A DNA stretch of 64,000 nt from Candidatus Eiseniibacteriota bacterium (GCA_016178725.1 JACOSV010000032.1:1-64000); one strand, 5' to 3'. Counted from the stretch's first letter, positions 1-9,002 are shown. Notes: a model not told the origin generated them from the letters alone. Translations and numbers: made by a program.

Positions 1-619
1 CCGGGCCCGCGGCGAGTTCCACCGCGACGACCCGGCAGCGCGGGCGCAGCGCCTTCACCGCGCTCGCCACCCCGCCGAGCAGCCCGCCGCCGCCGACCGG
101 CACGATCACCACGTCCACCGCCGGCACGTCCTCGATGATCTCGAGGCCGACCGTGCCCGCGCCGGCGAGCACGACCGGATCGTCGAAGGGATGGATGAAC
201 GTGAGGCCGCGGGCCTCGCGCACCTCGTGCAGCCGGTCGAACAGCGTCGTGCGGTCGTCGTGCAGCACCACCTCGGCGCCGTAGCCGCGCACCGCGGCGA
301 GCTTGGCCCGCGGCGCATCGGTCGGCATCACGACGACGCACGGCGCGCCGACCGCGCGCGCGGCGAACGCCACGGCCTGCGCGTGATTGCCGGCCGACAC
401 GGTGACGATCCCGCGGGCGCGCTCAGCGTCGGTGAGGCTCAACGTCTCGTTGAGCGCGCCGCGCGGCTTGAACGACCCGGTCTTCTGGAAGCTCTCGCAC
501 TTGAGCGTGAGCGTGACGCCGGCGAGGTCGCCGAGCGTCGTCGAGGCGAGCATCGGCGTGCGGTGGAGCCGGCCCACGATGCGCTCGGCCGCGGCGTGGA
601 TGGCGTCGATCGGGATCAC
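1..619 (-). CDS. threonine dehydratase-like PLP enzyme (3' end cut by window edge)
   Basis: This is a fold-type II PLP enzyme of the threonine ammonia-lyase family, which deaminates threonine (or serine) to the 2-oxo acid. I read 206 residues from a GTG at 617-619, and the frame runs off the left edge. The PLP lysine lies in GSFKPRGA (about residue 51), SAGNHAQ follows, and a glycine loop VGGGGLLGG binds the PLP phosphate. Its start faces a second enzyme of the same family only 51 bases away. The C-terminus is missing from the window, so it cannot be decided whether this is a biosynthetic IlvA with a regulatory domain or a short catabolic form. The GTG start has no clear ribosome binding site. 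Confidence 0.85.
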   Translation of the reverse strand, partial: MIPIDAIHAAAERIVGRLHRTPMLASTTLGDLAGVTLTLKCESFQKTGSFKPRGALNETLSLTDAERARGIVTVSAGNHAQAVAFAARAVGAPCVVVMPTDAPRAKLAAVRGYGAEVVLHDDRTTLFDRLHEVREARGLTFIHPFDDPVVLAGAGTVGLEIIEDVPAVDVVIVPVGGGGLLGGVASAVKALRPRCRVVAVELAAGP

Positions 620-670
620 GCGCCGCTCCGCGCTTCGCGACCGGCACAGCGCTCGGCTACTCTCCCGCCC

Positions 671-1636
671 GTGCGTCCCTTCACCGATCCCGTGCCGCTC
701 GAGGCGATCCGCGCCGCGCGCATGCACATCGCCGGCGCCGCGATTCGGACACCGCTCGTCCGGCTCCACGTCGACGATTCGCCCGCCGAGATCTTCCTCA
801 AGCTCGAGAACCTCCAGCCGATCGGCTCGTTCAAGATCCGCGGCGCCTGCAACGCGATCGCCAACGCTCCGCACGCCGCCCTCGCGCGCGGCGTGTGGAC
901 CGCGAGCGCCGGCAACATGGCGCAGGGCGTGGCGTGGGCGGCGCGCCGGCAGGGGCTGCAGTGTACCGTCGTGGCGCCCGATCATGCACCCAGGACCAAG
1001 CTCGACGCGATCGCGCGGCTCGGCGGCCGCGTGGTGCAGACGCCGTTCGCCGAATGGTTCGAGGTGCTGCGCACGCGCGCGTTCCCGGGCATGGAGGGCT
1101 TCTTCGTCCACCCGGTGAGCGACGCGGCGGTGATGGAAGGCAACGGCACGATCGGCCTCGAGATCCTCGAAGACCTCCCCGACGTGGACGCGATCGTCAT
1201 TCCCTATGGCGGTGGCGGGCTCTCGTGCGGCATCGCCTCGGCGGTGCGCGCGCTCAAGCCGGAGACGAAGATCTTCGCCGCCGAGGTCGAAACCGCGGCG
1301 CCGTTCGCCGCGGCGCTCGCGGCCGGCAGCCCGCAGACGGTGGCATACACGAAGAGCTTCGTGGACGGAATCGGCGCCATGTCCGTCCTCGCCGAGATGT
1401 GGCCGCTCGCCTCCCGGCTCCTCGACGGATCGCTGGTGGTGGCGATCGATCAGGTCGCCGCGGCGCTCCGGCTGCTGGTCGAGCGCAACCGCGTCGTCGC
1501 CGAAGGCGCCGGCGCGACGCCGGTCGCGGCGGCGCTCACGGGCCGCGCCGGAACCGGCAAGGTCGTGTGCGTGGTCTCGGGCGGCAACATCGACGCGGCG
1601 ACCCTCGCGCCGATCCTCATGGGCGCGGACGCGTAG
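671..1636 (+). CDS. threonine/serine dehydratase-like PLP enzyme
   Basis: This 321-residue fold-type II PLP enzyme starts at a GTG. Visible motifs are GSFKIRGA with the predicted PLP lysine at residue 55, SAGNMAQG shortly after, the phosphate-binding glycine loop PYGGGGL near residue 178, and a C-terminal VSGGNID. The length matches single-domain threonine dehydratases that lack the ACT-like regulatory domain. It is divergent from a paralogue. SAGNMAQ, where the family usually has SAGNHAQ, is a visible deviation and may signal a different substrate. The frame stays open far upstream (to 191), but that part overlaps the divergent gene and has no family similarity, so I start at the GTG just before the conserved N-terminus. 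Confidence 0.85.
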   Translation: MRPFTDPVPLEAIRAARMHIAGAAIRTPLVRLHVDDSPAEIFLKLENLQPIGSFKIRGACNAIANAPHAALARGVWTASAGNMAQGVAWAARRQGLQCTVVAPDHAPRTKLDAIARLGGRVVQTPFAEWFEVLRTRAFPGMEGFFVHPVSDAAVMEGNGTIGLEILEDLPDVDAIVIPYGGGGLSCGIASAVRALKPETKIFAAEVETAAPFAAALAAGSPQTVAYTKSFVDGIGAMSVLAEMWPLASRLLDGSLVVAIDQVAAALRLLVERNRVVAEGAGATPVAAALTGRAGTGKVVCVVSGGNIDAATLAPILMGADA

Positions 1637-1675
1637 CGTTCACCGTCGCGCGCGGCACGCATCGCGCGCCGCCGT

Positions 1676-3340
1676 CTAGCGCGCGGCGCCCGACTCCAGC
1701 TCGCGGATGCGCTGCAGCGTCGCGTCACGGCGCGGCGGCGGCAGGCCCTTGTCGAGTGCCGCGTGACAGCGGCGCAGCGCCTCCTCGCGCCGGCCGGACT
1801 TGTCGGGCTGGAGCGCGATGTCGAACGGCGGATCGGGCGACTCCGGGTCGAGCCTCGCCGCCTGCGTCCACGCGGCGATCGCCTGCCCGCCCTCGTTCTT
1901 CCACGCCAGCACGAAACCGAGGTTGAGCCAACCCGGGATCGCGCCGGGAACCTCGGCGATGGCGCGGCGCGTCAGCGCCTCGGCCTCGTCGAGCCGTCGC
2001 TCCTTCACGATGATCCCGGCGTAGTCGAGCAGCGTCGAGTAGCCGGGCTCGACGCCGAGCCCGGCCTCGTCGGCGTGGCGGATGATCGCGCGATAGAGCG
2101 TCGCATCGTCGCGGTACTCGCGGTTGCGCGCGAGTGTCAGCGGGGCGAGCGCCGCGACCAGCGCGAGCGCCGCCGCCGCGGGCAGCCACGGCCGCACGCG
2201 GGCGAGCGGGGCTTCGATCGCGAGCACGAGCAGGGCCGCGGCCCCGAACGCCGGCAGGTAGAGGTAGCGGAGCGCGACCGGCGTCGGCAGCGCCACGATC
2301 ACGCCCGCGACCGGCAACATCGCGAGCACGGCGAGCGCGAGCGGGACGGCCGCGCGCGCGCGCCGCCGCCAGGCGACCGCGAGCGCCGCGAGCGCCGCGA
2401 TCGCAATGAGCCCGCCGGCGATCACCGCCCAGTCGCCCCATGCGGGCGGCCGCGCGAAGATGTCGCTCACCAGCGCCCGCGGCCAGACGAGCGAGCGCGC
2501 GTAATAGGTCCAGGCGCGCAGCGCGATGCGCGCGGCGGCGGCGCGGCCTCCGCCCGCCCACTCCGCGTGCGAGAAGGCGCCGATCACGGCGACGCGCTGG
2601 ACGATCGTCGCGAGCACCGCCGCGCCGAGCACGGCGAGGCCGAGCCCGAGGCGCCGCCCCTGCTGTCCGCGCGACGCGCGCGCCAGCGGCTCGACCGCCA
2701 GCGCCATGAGCGGCGTGAGCGCCGCAGACTCCTTGGCGAGGCACGCCGCATACGTCACCAGCGCGGCGAGCGCGAGCCAGCGGTGTCCTCCCACCTCGCG
2801 CCAGCGGAGCCACGCGATCAGCGCGCCGAGCACGCCGCAGGTCGCGAACGCGTCGGTGCGCCCGGAGATCCACGCGACCGATTCGCTGGCGATCGGGTGC
2901 GCGGCCCACAGCGCCGCCGCCGCCGCGGCCGTCCACACCGAGGCGAAGAGCCGCATGAACAGCAGCGCCGCGAGCACCGCCGCGAGCGCATGCGCGATCA
3001 GGTTGGCGAGGTGGAACGGTCCGGGTCGCGACCCCCAGAGCGCGTAGTCGACGACGTACGAGGCGAGCGTGAGCGGACGGTAATAGGCCGGCGGAGCCGC
3101 CGCGCCGCTCTGGAACCGCTGCACATCGGTGGTGAACGCGAGACCGACCCCGGCGAGCGAGTGCGCGCGCGGATTGCGCTCGATCAGGAAATGGTCGTCG
3201 AGGACGAAGCCGCCGGCGAAGATGTTCGCGAACAGCGCGAACACGAGGACGACGAGGAGGACCGCGGGAAGCAGCGCGTGACGCCTTGGGCTCGTCGGGG
3301 CGGCGCCGGTCGGCGGCGCGCGCCTCGCGCGATCAGTCAC
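1676..3340 (-). CDS. multi-pass membrane protein with C-terminal TPRs (GT-C/TMTC-like)
   Basis: This 554-residue integral membrane protein has a first transmembrane segment near residues 22-45, followed at once by a lumenal/periplasmic GGFVLDDHFLIERNP. That acidic pair in the first loop is typical of GT-C glycosyltransferase-like and TMTC/DUF1736 proteins. Many further hydrophobic segments follow to about residue 400. The C-terminal part has tetratricopeptide-like helices (DEAEALTRRAIAEVPGAIPGW, then NEGGQAIAAWTQAARLDPESP). A role in surface sugar transfer is family inference only. The GTG start overlaps the stop of the nucleotidyltransferase upstream, so it is the last gene of the molybdenum-hydroxylase operon, although no functional link is evident. 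Confidence 0.75.
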   Translation of the reverse strand: MTDRARRAPPTGAAPTSPRRHALLPAVLLVVLVFALFANIFAGGFVLDDHFLIERNPRAHSLAGVGLAFTTDVQRFQSGAAAPPAYYRPLTLASYVVDYALWGSRPGPFHLANLIAHALAAVLAALLFMRLFASVWTAAAAAALWAAHPIASESVAWISGRTDAFATCGVLGALIAWLRWREVGGHRWLALAALVTYAACLAKESAALTPLMALAVEPLARASRGQQGRRLGLGLAVLGAAVLATIVQRVAVIGAFSHAEWAGGGRAAAARIALRAWTYYARSLVWPRALVSDIFARPPAWGDWAVIAGGLIAIAALAALAVAWRRRARAAVPLALAVLAMLPVAGVIVALPTPVALRYLYLPAFGAAALLVLAIEAPLARVRPWLPAAAALALVAALAPLTLARNREYRDDATLYRAIIRHADEAGLGVEPGYSTLLDYAGIIVKERRLDEAEALTRRAIAEVPGAIPGWLNLGFVLAWKNEGGQAIAAWTQAARLDPESPDPPFDIALQPDKSGRREEALRRCHAALDKGLPPPRRDATLQRIRELESGAAR

Positions 3341-4037
3341 GCGGCGTGTTGCGGTTGCGCACCACGCCCGAGTCGCCGCAGTCGAGGAACCCGACCAGCC
3401 GGGCGCTGCGCCGCATCGCGTCGCTCAAGTCGCTCGCGCCGCGATCCGCCGCGATCGCGCGGGCGAGCGCGGGCGAGAGCGCGACCGGATGACCGCGGCG
3501 CCGGCGGTAGCGCGGCACCAGCGCGTACGCGAACCCCGGTACGGCGCGGCGCGGGCGCCGGCGGGCGCGGCCGCGCGCCGCGGGCGCGCCATAGGACGCG
3601 AGTGCCGCGCCCATCGCCGCCGCCAGCGCGCGCACGGTGTCGGGGCGCACCGAGGGATGGTCCACCGGGAGGACCAGCACCAGCGCGGGATCGAGCCTCA
3701 ATGCCGTGGCGAGCCCCGCACGCACCGACGAGAGCATGCCCGTCCGCCACGCGCGGTTCTCGACGATCCGCACCTCGAGGCCGGCTGCGCCGTGGCGGCG
3801 CGCGAGCATCAGGTCGCGATGGAGCGCGCCGCGCTCGACGAGCGTGACGAACTCGCCCTCGAGCGCATGACGCATGTGCCGCGCCCCCGAGCCGAGCACG
3901 ACGACGACCACGTCGCACGCGTGCCACAGGTGTCGCACGCCGCTGGCGAGGAACGTCTCGCCGCCCGCGCGCATGAGCGACTTGGAGCGGCCCATCCGGC
4001 GCGATGCCCCGGCGGCGAGCAGGATGCCGACGTTCAC
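3333..4037 (-). CDS. MobA/MocA-like nucleotidyltransferase
   Basis: This 234-residue protein opens with GILLAAGASRRMGRSKSLMRAGG, the signature of MobA/MocA-type NTP transferases (LAAGxSxRMGxxK). VLVLPVDHPSVRPDTV carries the metal-binding aspartate, and GHPVALSPAL is a further family motif. Such enzymes add CMP or GMP to molybdopterin. Downstream of xdhC and a molybdenum-hydroxylase gene set, a role in making the dinucleotide cofactor (most likely the cytosine form) is the natural inference. It starts at GTG in a GTGA overlap with xdhC. An arginine-rich stretch near residues 165-185 (RGRARRRPRR) is unusual and may be an insertion. Confidence 0.82.
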   Translation of the reverse strand: MNVGILLAAGASRRMGRSKSLMRAGGETFLASGVRHLWHACDVVVVVLGSGARHMRHALEGEFVTLVERGALHRDLMLARRHGAAGLEVRIVENRAWRTGMLSSVRAGLATALRLDPALVLVLPVDHPSVRPDTVRALAAAMGAALASYGAPAARGRARRRPRRAVPGFAYALVPRYRRRRGHPVALSPALARAIAADRGASDLSDAMRRSARLVGFLDCGDSGVVRNRNTPRD

Positions 4038-4942
4038 GGGTTCGTCTTCCCGGCCGACCCGGTCGGCGTGGCCGGCGCCTCCGTCCGGGCGCGCTCGCGC
4101 TTCGGCAACGGCGGGGTCCAGCCGGCCGTCGTGGACGCGCCGCGACGCGCGGCGATGATCTCGCCCATCGCGCTCACCGCGATCTCCTCGGGCGTCTCGG
4201 CGCCGATCGGCATGCCGAGCGGCGAGTGGAGCCGCGCGATCCGCTCGTCGCTCATCCCGCGCGCGCGCAGCCGCAGCGCGAACTTCCGCTGCTTGGCGAC
4301 GCTGCCGATCATGCCGACGAACGCGAGCGGCCGCTCGAGCAGGTCCTGTACCAGCCGCTGGTCGAGCGCGTGGTCGTGGGTCACGACCACCGCGTAGTCG
4401 CGCGGCGTGGTCGCGAGCGCGGCGAGGAACGCCTCGGGCGCGCGCAGCTCGAGCCGGCAGCCGGGGAAGCGCTCGGGCAGCGCCCATTCGGGACGCTCGT
4501 CGATCACCGTCACGTCGAAGCCGCACCCCGAGGCGAGCGAGGCGAGCGCGCGGCCGATGTAGCCGGCGCCGAAGAGATAGAGCCGCGGCGCCGGCTCCAG
4601 CACCTCGAGGAACACCGCCATCTCGCCGCCGCAGCACATGCCGAGCTCCTGCGTCAGGTGCTTGCGCACCAGCGTCGCGCCGCCGCCCGTGAGCAGCGCC
4701 CGCGCCTCGTCCACCACCTTCCGCTCGATCGCTCCGCCGCCGATCGTGCCGCAGATCTCGCCGTCGTCGGCGACCAGCATGTGGGCGCCCGGCTTGCGCG
4801 GCGTGAAGCCGCGCGACTCGATCACCGAGGCGAGCGCGAACCGCCGGCCCTGGTCGCGCCAGCGCGCGAGCGTCTCCCACACCTCGGGCGGCGACGCGCC
4901 CGCCGCCGCGTCGCGCAGGGCGTCGAACGGGCGATCGCTCAT
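4034..4942 (-). CDS. xdhC: XdhC family molybdenum-cofactor maturation protein
   Basis: This 302-residue XdhC/CoxI-family protein helps sulfurate the molybdenum cofactor and insert it into hydroxylases of the xanthine-dehydrogenase family. The N-terminal XdhC_CoxI part has GFTPRKPGAHMLV, GTIGGGAIERKVV and the cysteine-bearing ELGMCCGGEM. The C-terminal half is a Rossmann domain beginning LYLFGAGYIG, with VIDERPEWALPERFPG and VVVTHDHALDQRLV. The ATG overlaps the stop of the FAD-subunit gene (ATGA), so the two are translationally coupled. The position directly after the three hydroxylase subunit genes is the usual one for this chaperone. Confidence 0.92.
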   Translation of the reverse strand: MSDRPFDALRDAAAGASPPEVWETLARWRDQGRRFALASVIESRGFTPRKPGAHMLVADDGEICGTIGGGAIERKVVDEARALLTGGGATLVRKHLTQELGMCCGGEMAVFLEVLEPAPRLYLFGAGYIGRALASLASGCGFDVTVIDERPEWALPERFPGCRLELRAPEAFLAALATTPRDYAVVVTHDHALDQRLVQDLLERPLAFVGMIGSVAKQRKFALRLRARGMSDERIARLHSPLGMPIGAETPEEIAVSAMGEIIAARRGASTTAGWTPPLPKRERARTEAPATPTGSAGKTNP

Positions 4943-5955
4943 GCCGTCACCACCTCGCGCGCCGCGCGCGGCGGCAGACCGAGCGCTTCGCGCAGCGCGC
5001 GGCGCACGAACACCGGCACCATCGCGTGACGGTAGTCCTCGTCGTAGGGAATGTTGATCACCGGCCGGCACTGCTTCGCCGCCGCCTGCGCGATCCGCTC
5101 GATCGCCGCGTCGTCGAGCACGCCGTCCGCGAGGAGCGCGTCGAGCCCGGTGACCGACCGCGGCTTCGCGGCCAGCGCGCTCACGACCAGCCGCGCGTCG
5201 GCGACATGGCCGTCGCGACGCGACGCGGCGAACGCGACCGAGAGCATCGGGAAGTCGATCGCGCCGCGCGGCCGCAGCTTCTGGTAACCGCCGATCCGTG
5301 CGCGCGCGCGCGCCGGGACGAACACGCGCGTCACGACCTCGCCCGGCGCGAGCACGTTGTTGTGGATGCCGTCGGCGACGAAGAACGACTCGACCGGAAC
5401 CGTGCGCCGCGCGGCGCGCGATCGGATCTCGACCTCGGCGTCGAGCGTGATCAGCACCGGCGCGGTGTCGGACGAATGCGCGGCGACGCAGCGCTTGCCC
5501 TGGGGCACGACGTGGCAGACGGCGCCGTCCTTCTTGAGGCAGAAGCCCAGCGCTTCGCGCCAGAAGAACGTCTGGTTGTAGTAGGTGCAGCGCGTGTCGA
5601 GGCAGAGGTTGCCGCCGATCGTGCCCATGTTGCGCAGCTGGGGACCGGCGACCAGCGACGCGGCGCGCGTGAGCGTCGCGAAGTCGCGGCGCACGACCGG
5701 ATGGCGCGCGAGATCGGCCAGCGTGACGAGCGGCCCGACGTGCAGGCCATCCGCTTCGTCCCGCACGAAACGCAGCTCCTCAACCCTGCCGATATGAACG
5801 AGATAGCGCGGCTCGTGCAGGCGATGCTTGAGATTGGGAACGGCGTCGGTGCCGCCCGCGACCATGAGGCTTTCTGCCGCATGCGCGGCGAGGTGATCGA
5901 GCAGCTGATCGAGCGTGCGCGGCTCGACCCACTCGAAGCGTGGAAGCGTCAGCAC
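4939..5955 (-). CDS. hcrB: molybdenum hydroxylase FAD subunit with extra [4Fe-4S] loop, HcrB-like
   Basis: This 338-residue FAD-binding subunit of the CO-dehydrogenase/xanthine-dehydrogenase medium-chain family has the FAD motifs MVAGGTDAVPNLKH (about residues 31-44) and GTIGGNLCLDTRC (about 111-123). Unlike ordinary medium subunits it has an inserted loop with four cysteines at residues 123, 139, 147 and 156. That spacing (16, 8, 9) matches, from memory, the loop that holds the additional [4Fe-4S] cluster of the 4-hydroxybenzoyl-CoA reductase beta subunit. The cluster lets that enzyme work reductively, as a dehydroxylase. The gene sits four bases after the large-subunit gene and overlaps xdhC. 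The substrate here is inferred, not shown. Confidence 0.85.
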   Translation of the reverse strand: MLTLPRFEWVEPRTLDQLLDHLAAHAAESLMVAGGTDAVPNLKHRLHEPRYLVHIGRVEELRFVRDEADGLHVGPLVTLADLARHPVVRRDFATLTRAASLVAGPQLRNMGTIGGNLCLDTRCTYYNQTFFWREALGFCLKKDGAVCHVVPQGKRCVAAHSSDTAPVLITLDAEVEIRSRAARRTVPVESFFVADGIHNNVLAPGEVVTRVFVPARARARIGGYQKLRPRGAIDFPMLSVAFAASRRDGHVADARLVVSALAAKPRSVTGLDALLADGVLDDAAIERIAQAAAKQCRPVINIPYDEDYRHAMVPVFVRRALREALGLPPRAAREVVTA

Positions 5956-5959
5956 GTGA

Positions 5960-8440
5960 TCACCTCGCCCGCTTCGCGTCGGTCATCGCCGCGCGGGCGA
6001 GGACCTTCGGTCGCGCGGCGGCCCACCGCGCGCGCGCGTCGCCGGCCGCGAGCAGCTGCATGATCCGCGGCGGGCTGAACGGCAGCGCGTCGCAGCGGAT
6101 GCCGAGCGCGTCGTAGATCGCGTTCGCGAGCGCCGGGATGCTGGGATGCAGCGGCCCCTCGCCCGCCTCCTTCGCGCCGTACGGTCCCTCGGGATCGAGC
6201 GACTCGATGATGATGGACATGAACTCGGGCACGTCGAGCGACGTCGGGATGCGGTAGTCGAGCAGCGACGGGCCGTGGTGCAGCCCCGGTCCGTGATGCG
6301 GCGCGGCGGGCTTGAACACCTGCTCCTCGAGCAGCGCCTCGGCGAGCCCCATGTAGGCGCTTCCCTCCATCTGCCCTTCGACCGCGACCGGGCTCAACGC
6401 GCGGCCGCAATCGTGCGCGATCCACACCTTCTTCACCTCGACGAACCCGGTCTCGGGATCGCAATCGACCTCGACGACGTGCGCGGTGAACGAATACGCC
6501 GGCGACGCGCCGATCGTGCCGCCGCGGTAGTCGCCGCCCAGCTTCGGCGTCTGATACCAGCCGACCGAGCCGAGCGTGCCGATGCGCGCCTCGGTCCACT
6601 GGAACGCCTCGCGCACGCTCGCCGTCTCCTTCGCGGCGTCGCGCGTCGAGCATGCGACGCCGTTCGCGAGCACGACCTGGTCGCGCGCGCAGCCCCAGCG
6701 GCGCGCGAGCGTCTCGGCGATCTCGTGACGCAGCTTGCGCGCCGCGTCGAGGCAGGCGTTGCCGACCATGAACGTCTCGCGGCTCGAGTACGAACCGAGG
6801 TCCACCGGCGTGAGATCGGTGTCGGCGGCGACCACGCGCACGTCGCGCAGCGTGAGCCCCAGCTCCTCGCACACGATCAGGGCGAGCAGCGAGTCCGAGC
6901 CCTGGCCGATGTCCGAGGCGCCGCAGAACACCGTGGCGCGGCCGCTGCGGTCGAGCTTGAGCTGGACGCCCGACTGCGGCATCTCGTTCGGGTAGATGCA
7001 GTAGTTGGTGCCGCTGATGTACATGCTGCCGGCGATCCCGACGCCGCGGCCGTACGGCAGGCGGCGGAACTTGTCGCGCCATCCCGACGCGCGCTCGACC
7101 GCGTCGAGGCAGAGCGGGAAGCCGTTCGACGTGACGCGCATGCCGTTCACCGTGCGGCTGTTCGCCGGCATGAGATTGCGGCGGCGCAGCTCGATCGGGT
7201 CGAGGCCGACCGCCTCGGCGAGCTTGTCGAGCTGGCACTCGAACGCGAACCGCGGCTGGACCGAGCCATGGCCGCGCTTCGGCCCGCAGCACGGCTTGTT
7301 CGTGAACACGCGCGTCGAGTCGAACCGGTAGGCCGGCATCTCGTACGGCGCGGTGAGCAGCTGGCCCGAATAGTAGGTCGTGACGAGGCCGAACGACGAG
7401 TAGGCGCCGCCGTCGATCGCGATCTTCGCGTCGACCGCCGTCAGCTTGCCTTCGCGCGTGACGCCGGTGCGGTAGCGCATGCGCATCGGGTGGCGGCCGC
7501 GATGCGCGTAGAACACCTCTTCGCGCGTGTAGAGGATCTTCACCGGCCTTCCCGTGATCATCGCGAGCTTCGCGGCGCAGAACTCGAGCGAGAACGGCTC
7601 GCTCTTGCCGCCGAACGCGCCGCCCACCACCGGCTGGATGACGCGGATGCGCTCGGTCGGGAGCTTCAGCACGCGCGCGAGGTCGCGGTGGAGGTAGTGC
7701 GCGACCTGCGTGCTCGACCACAGCGTGAGCAGCCCGGCGGAATCGAAATCGGCGACGCAGCAGTGCGGTTCGATCGGCGTGTGGGTCGAGCCCTCGTACC
7801 AGTACTCGGCCTCGACCGTCGCCGCACTCGCGGCGAGGCCGGCCTCGACGTCGCCGAACGCGAGGTGCACCTGCTTCGAGATGTTGCCCTCGGCCGACTT
7901 CTCGTTGACGCGGCGCTCGGGATGCGCGAGCGCCTCATCGATGCTCATCACCGCCGGCAGCGGCTCGTAATCCACCCGGATCGCGCGCAGCGCCTCCTCG
8001 GCGAGGAGCTCCGTCTCGGCGGCAACGGCGGCGATCGCGTCGCCGACGTAGCGCGCCTTCTCCTCGCACAGCGCCTGCTCGTCCTGCGTCCACGGGATGA
8101 TGCCGTAGAACTCGGGCAGGTCCTTGCCGGTGATCACCGCGTGGACGCCCGGCATCGCCAGCGCCACCGACGCGTCGATCGCGCGGATGCGCGCGTGGGC
8201 GTGGATGCTGCGCAGCAGCTTCGCGTGCAGCATGCGCGGCAGGCGGATGTCGTCGGCGTAGATCGCCTGACCGGTCGCCTTGGCGAGCCCTTCGATCTTG
8301 CGGGTGCGCGTGCCGATCAGCGAGAAGCGGCCGTTGGGCGGCGCGGTGCGGCCCTCGGGCCACACGGGCGGGGTGAGCCGCTCCTCGCTCGGCATCGTGC
8401 GGCCGGAGGGGATCGCCATGTCGCGTTTCCGGTCGCTCAT
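5960..8440 (-). CDS. hcrA: molybdenum hydroxylase large (Mo-cofactor) subunit, HcrA-like
   Basis: This 826-residue molybdopterin-binding subunit begins with an aldehyde-oxidase a/b hammerhead domain (IYADDIRLPRMLHAKLLRS, near residue 60) and continues with the Mo-binding domain. VVGGAFGGKSEP and IGQGSDS are the family cofactor-binding motifs, and the C-terminal YGAKEAGEGPLHPS carries the catalytic glutamate. With the 2Fe-2S and FAD subunits it forms a three-chain enzyme of the xanthine-dehydrogenase family. The FAD subunit's extra cluster loop suggests 4-hydroxybenzoyl-CoA-reductase-type chemistry, meaning removal of an aromatic hydroxyl. A different aromatic or heteroaromatic substrate cannot be excluded. 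The ATG overlaps the stop of the small-subunit gene. The N-terminal 40 residues ahead of the hammerhead domain are proline-rich and not conserved. Confidence 0.87.
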   Translation of the reverse strand: MSDRKRDMAIPSGRTMPSEERLTPPVWPEGRTAPPNGRFSLIGTRTRKIEGLAKATGQAIYADDIRLPRMLHAKLLRSIHAHARIRAIDASVALAMPGVHAVITGKDLPEFYGIIPWTQDEQALCEEKARYVGDAIAAVAAETELLAEEALRAIRVDYEPLPAVMSIDEALAHPERRVNEKSAEGNISKQVHLAFGDVEAGLAASAATVEAEYWYEGSTHTPIEPHCCVADFDSAGLLTLWSSTQVAHYLHRDLARVLKLPTERIRVIQPVVGGAFGGKSEPFSLEFCAAKLAMITGRPVKILYTREEVFYAHRGRHPMRMRYRTGVTREGKLTAVDAKIAIDGGAYSSFGLVTTYYSGQLLTAPYEMPAYRFDSTRVFTNKPCCGPKRGHGSVQPRFAFECQLDKLAEAVGLDPIELRRRNLMPANSRTVNGMRVTSNGFPLCLDAVERASGWRDKFRRLPYGRGVGIAGSMYISGTNYCIYPNEMPQSGVQLKLDRSGRATVFCGASDIGQGSDSLLALIVCEELGLTLRDVRVVAADTDLTPVDLGSYSSRETFMVGNACLDAARKLRHEIAETLARRWGCARDQVVLANGVACSTRDAAKETASVREAFQWTEARIGTLGSVGWYQTPKLGGDYRGGTIGASPAYSFTAHVVEVDCDPETGFVEVKKVWIAHDCGRALSPVAVEGQMEGSAYMGLAEALLEEQVFKPAAPHHGPGLHHGPSLLDYRIPTSLDVPEFMSIIIESLDPEGPYGAKEAGEGPLHPSIPALANAIYDALGIRCDALPFSPPRIMQLLAAGDARARWAAARPKVLARAAMTDAKRAR

Positions 8441-8940
8441 CGGGGCACGCCTTCGCGGCCGCGCATCTCCGCCGCGGCGCGCTCGACCGCCTCGAAGATC
8501 TTCGTGTAGCCGGTGCAGCGGCAGAGATTCCCCGACAGCGCCTGCGCGATCTCGTCGCGCGTCGGCGCGGCGTTGGTCTCGAGCAGCGCCAGCGCGCTGA
8601 TGAGGATCCCGGGCGTGCAGAACCCGCACTGCGCGGCGCCGGTCACGTCGAAGGCGTCCTGGAGCGGATGCGGCCGGCCGTGCGCGGCGACGCCCTCGAT
8701 CGTGGTGATCGCCGGTCCGTCGTGGTAGGCGAGCGCGAGCGAGATGCAGGCGAGCACGGCGCGTCCCTCGACCAGCACGGTGCAGGCGCCGCAGTCGCCC
8801 TTGTCGCACCCCTGCTTCGACCCGGTGAGGCCGAGGCCGTAACGCAGCGCCTCGAGCAGCGTCGTGCCGGGCGTCACGGCGCACACGTGCCGCTCCCCGT
8901 TCACCTGCAGCCGGCAGAGGGTCGTCGCCGTCGGATCCAT
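8437..8940 (-). CDS. hcrC: molybdenum hydroxylase 2Fe-2S small subunit, HcrC-like
   Basis: This 167-residue small subunit has two [2Fe-2S] clusters. The N-terminal plant-ferredoxin-type motif is GCDKGDCGACTVLV with a further cysteine in AVLACISLA. The C-terminal helical cluster motif is QCGFCTPGILISA followed by NLCRCTGYTKI. It passes electrons between the Mo site of the large subunit and the FAD subunit. It is the first gene of the operon and lies behind a promoter at 9003-9031. Its stop overlaps the large-subunit start. Assignment to the family is secure. The Hcr label rests on the FAD subunit's cluster loop. Confidence 0.9.
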   Translation of the reverse strand: MDPTATTLCRLQVNGERHVCAVTPGTTLLEALRYGLGLTGSKQGCDKGDCGACTVLVEGRAVLACISLALAYHDGPAITTIEGVAAHGRPHPLQDAFDVTGAAQCGFCTPGILISALALLETNAAPTRDEIAQALSGNLCRCTGYTKIFEAVERAAAEMRGREGVPR

Positions 8941-9002
8941 GGGCTGGACGTGTCTCCGATTGCCATCGGCCGCCGCGCTGGGCGCGCGGCGCGTCGGCCG
9001 CG

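Noticed and set aside
191-670. Upstream extension of the rightward dehydratase
   Set aside because: It overlaps the divergent enzyme, whose motifs are clear, and the added residues have no similarity to the family.
6146-8509. A 787-codon plus-strand frame over the Mo-hydroxylase large subunit
   Set aside because: No recognisable motif; the minus-strand protein explains the region fully.
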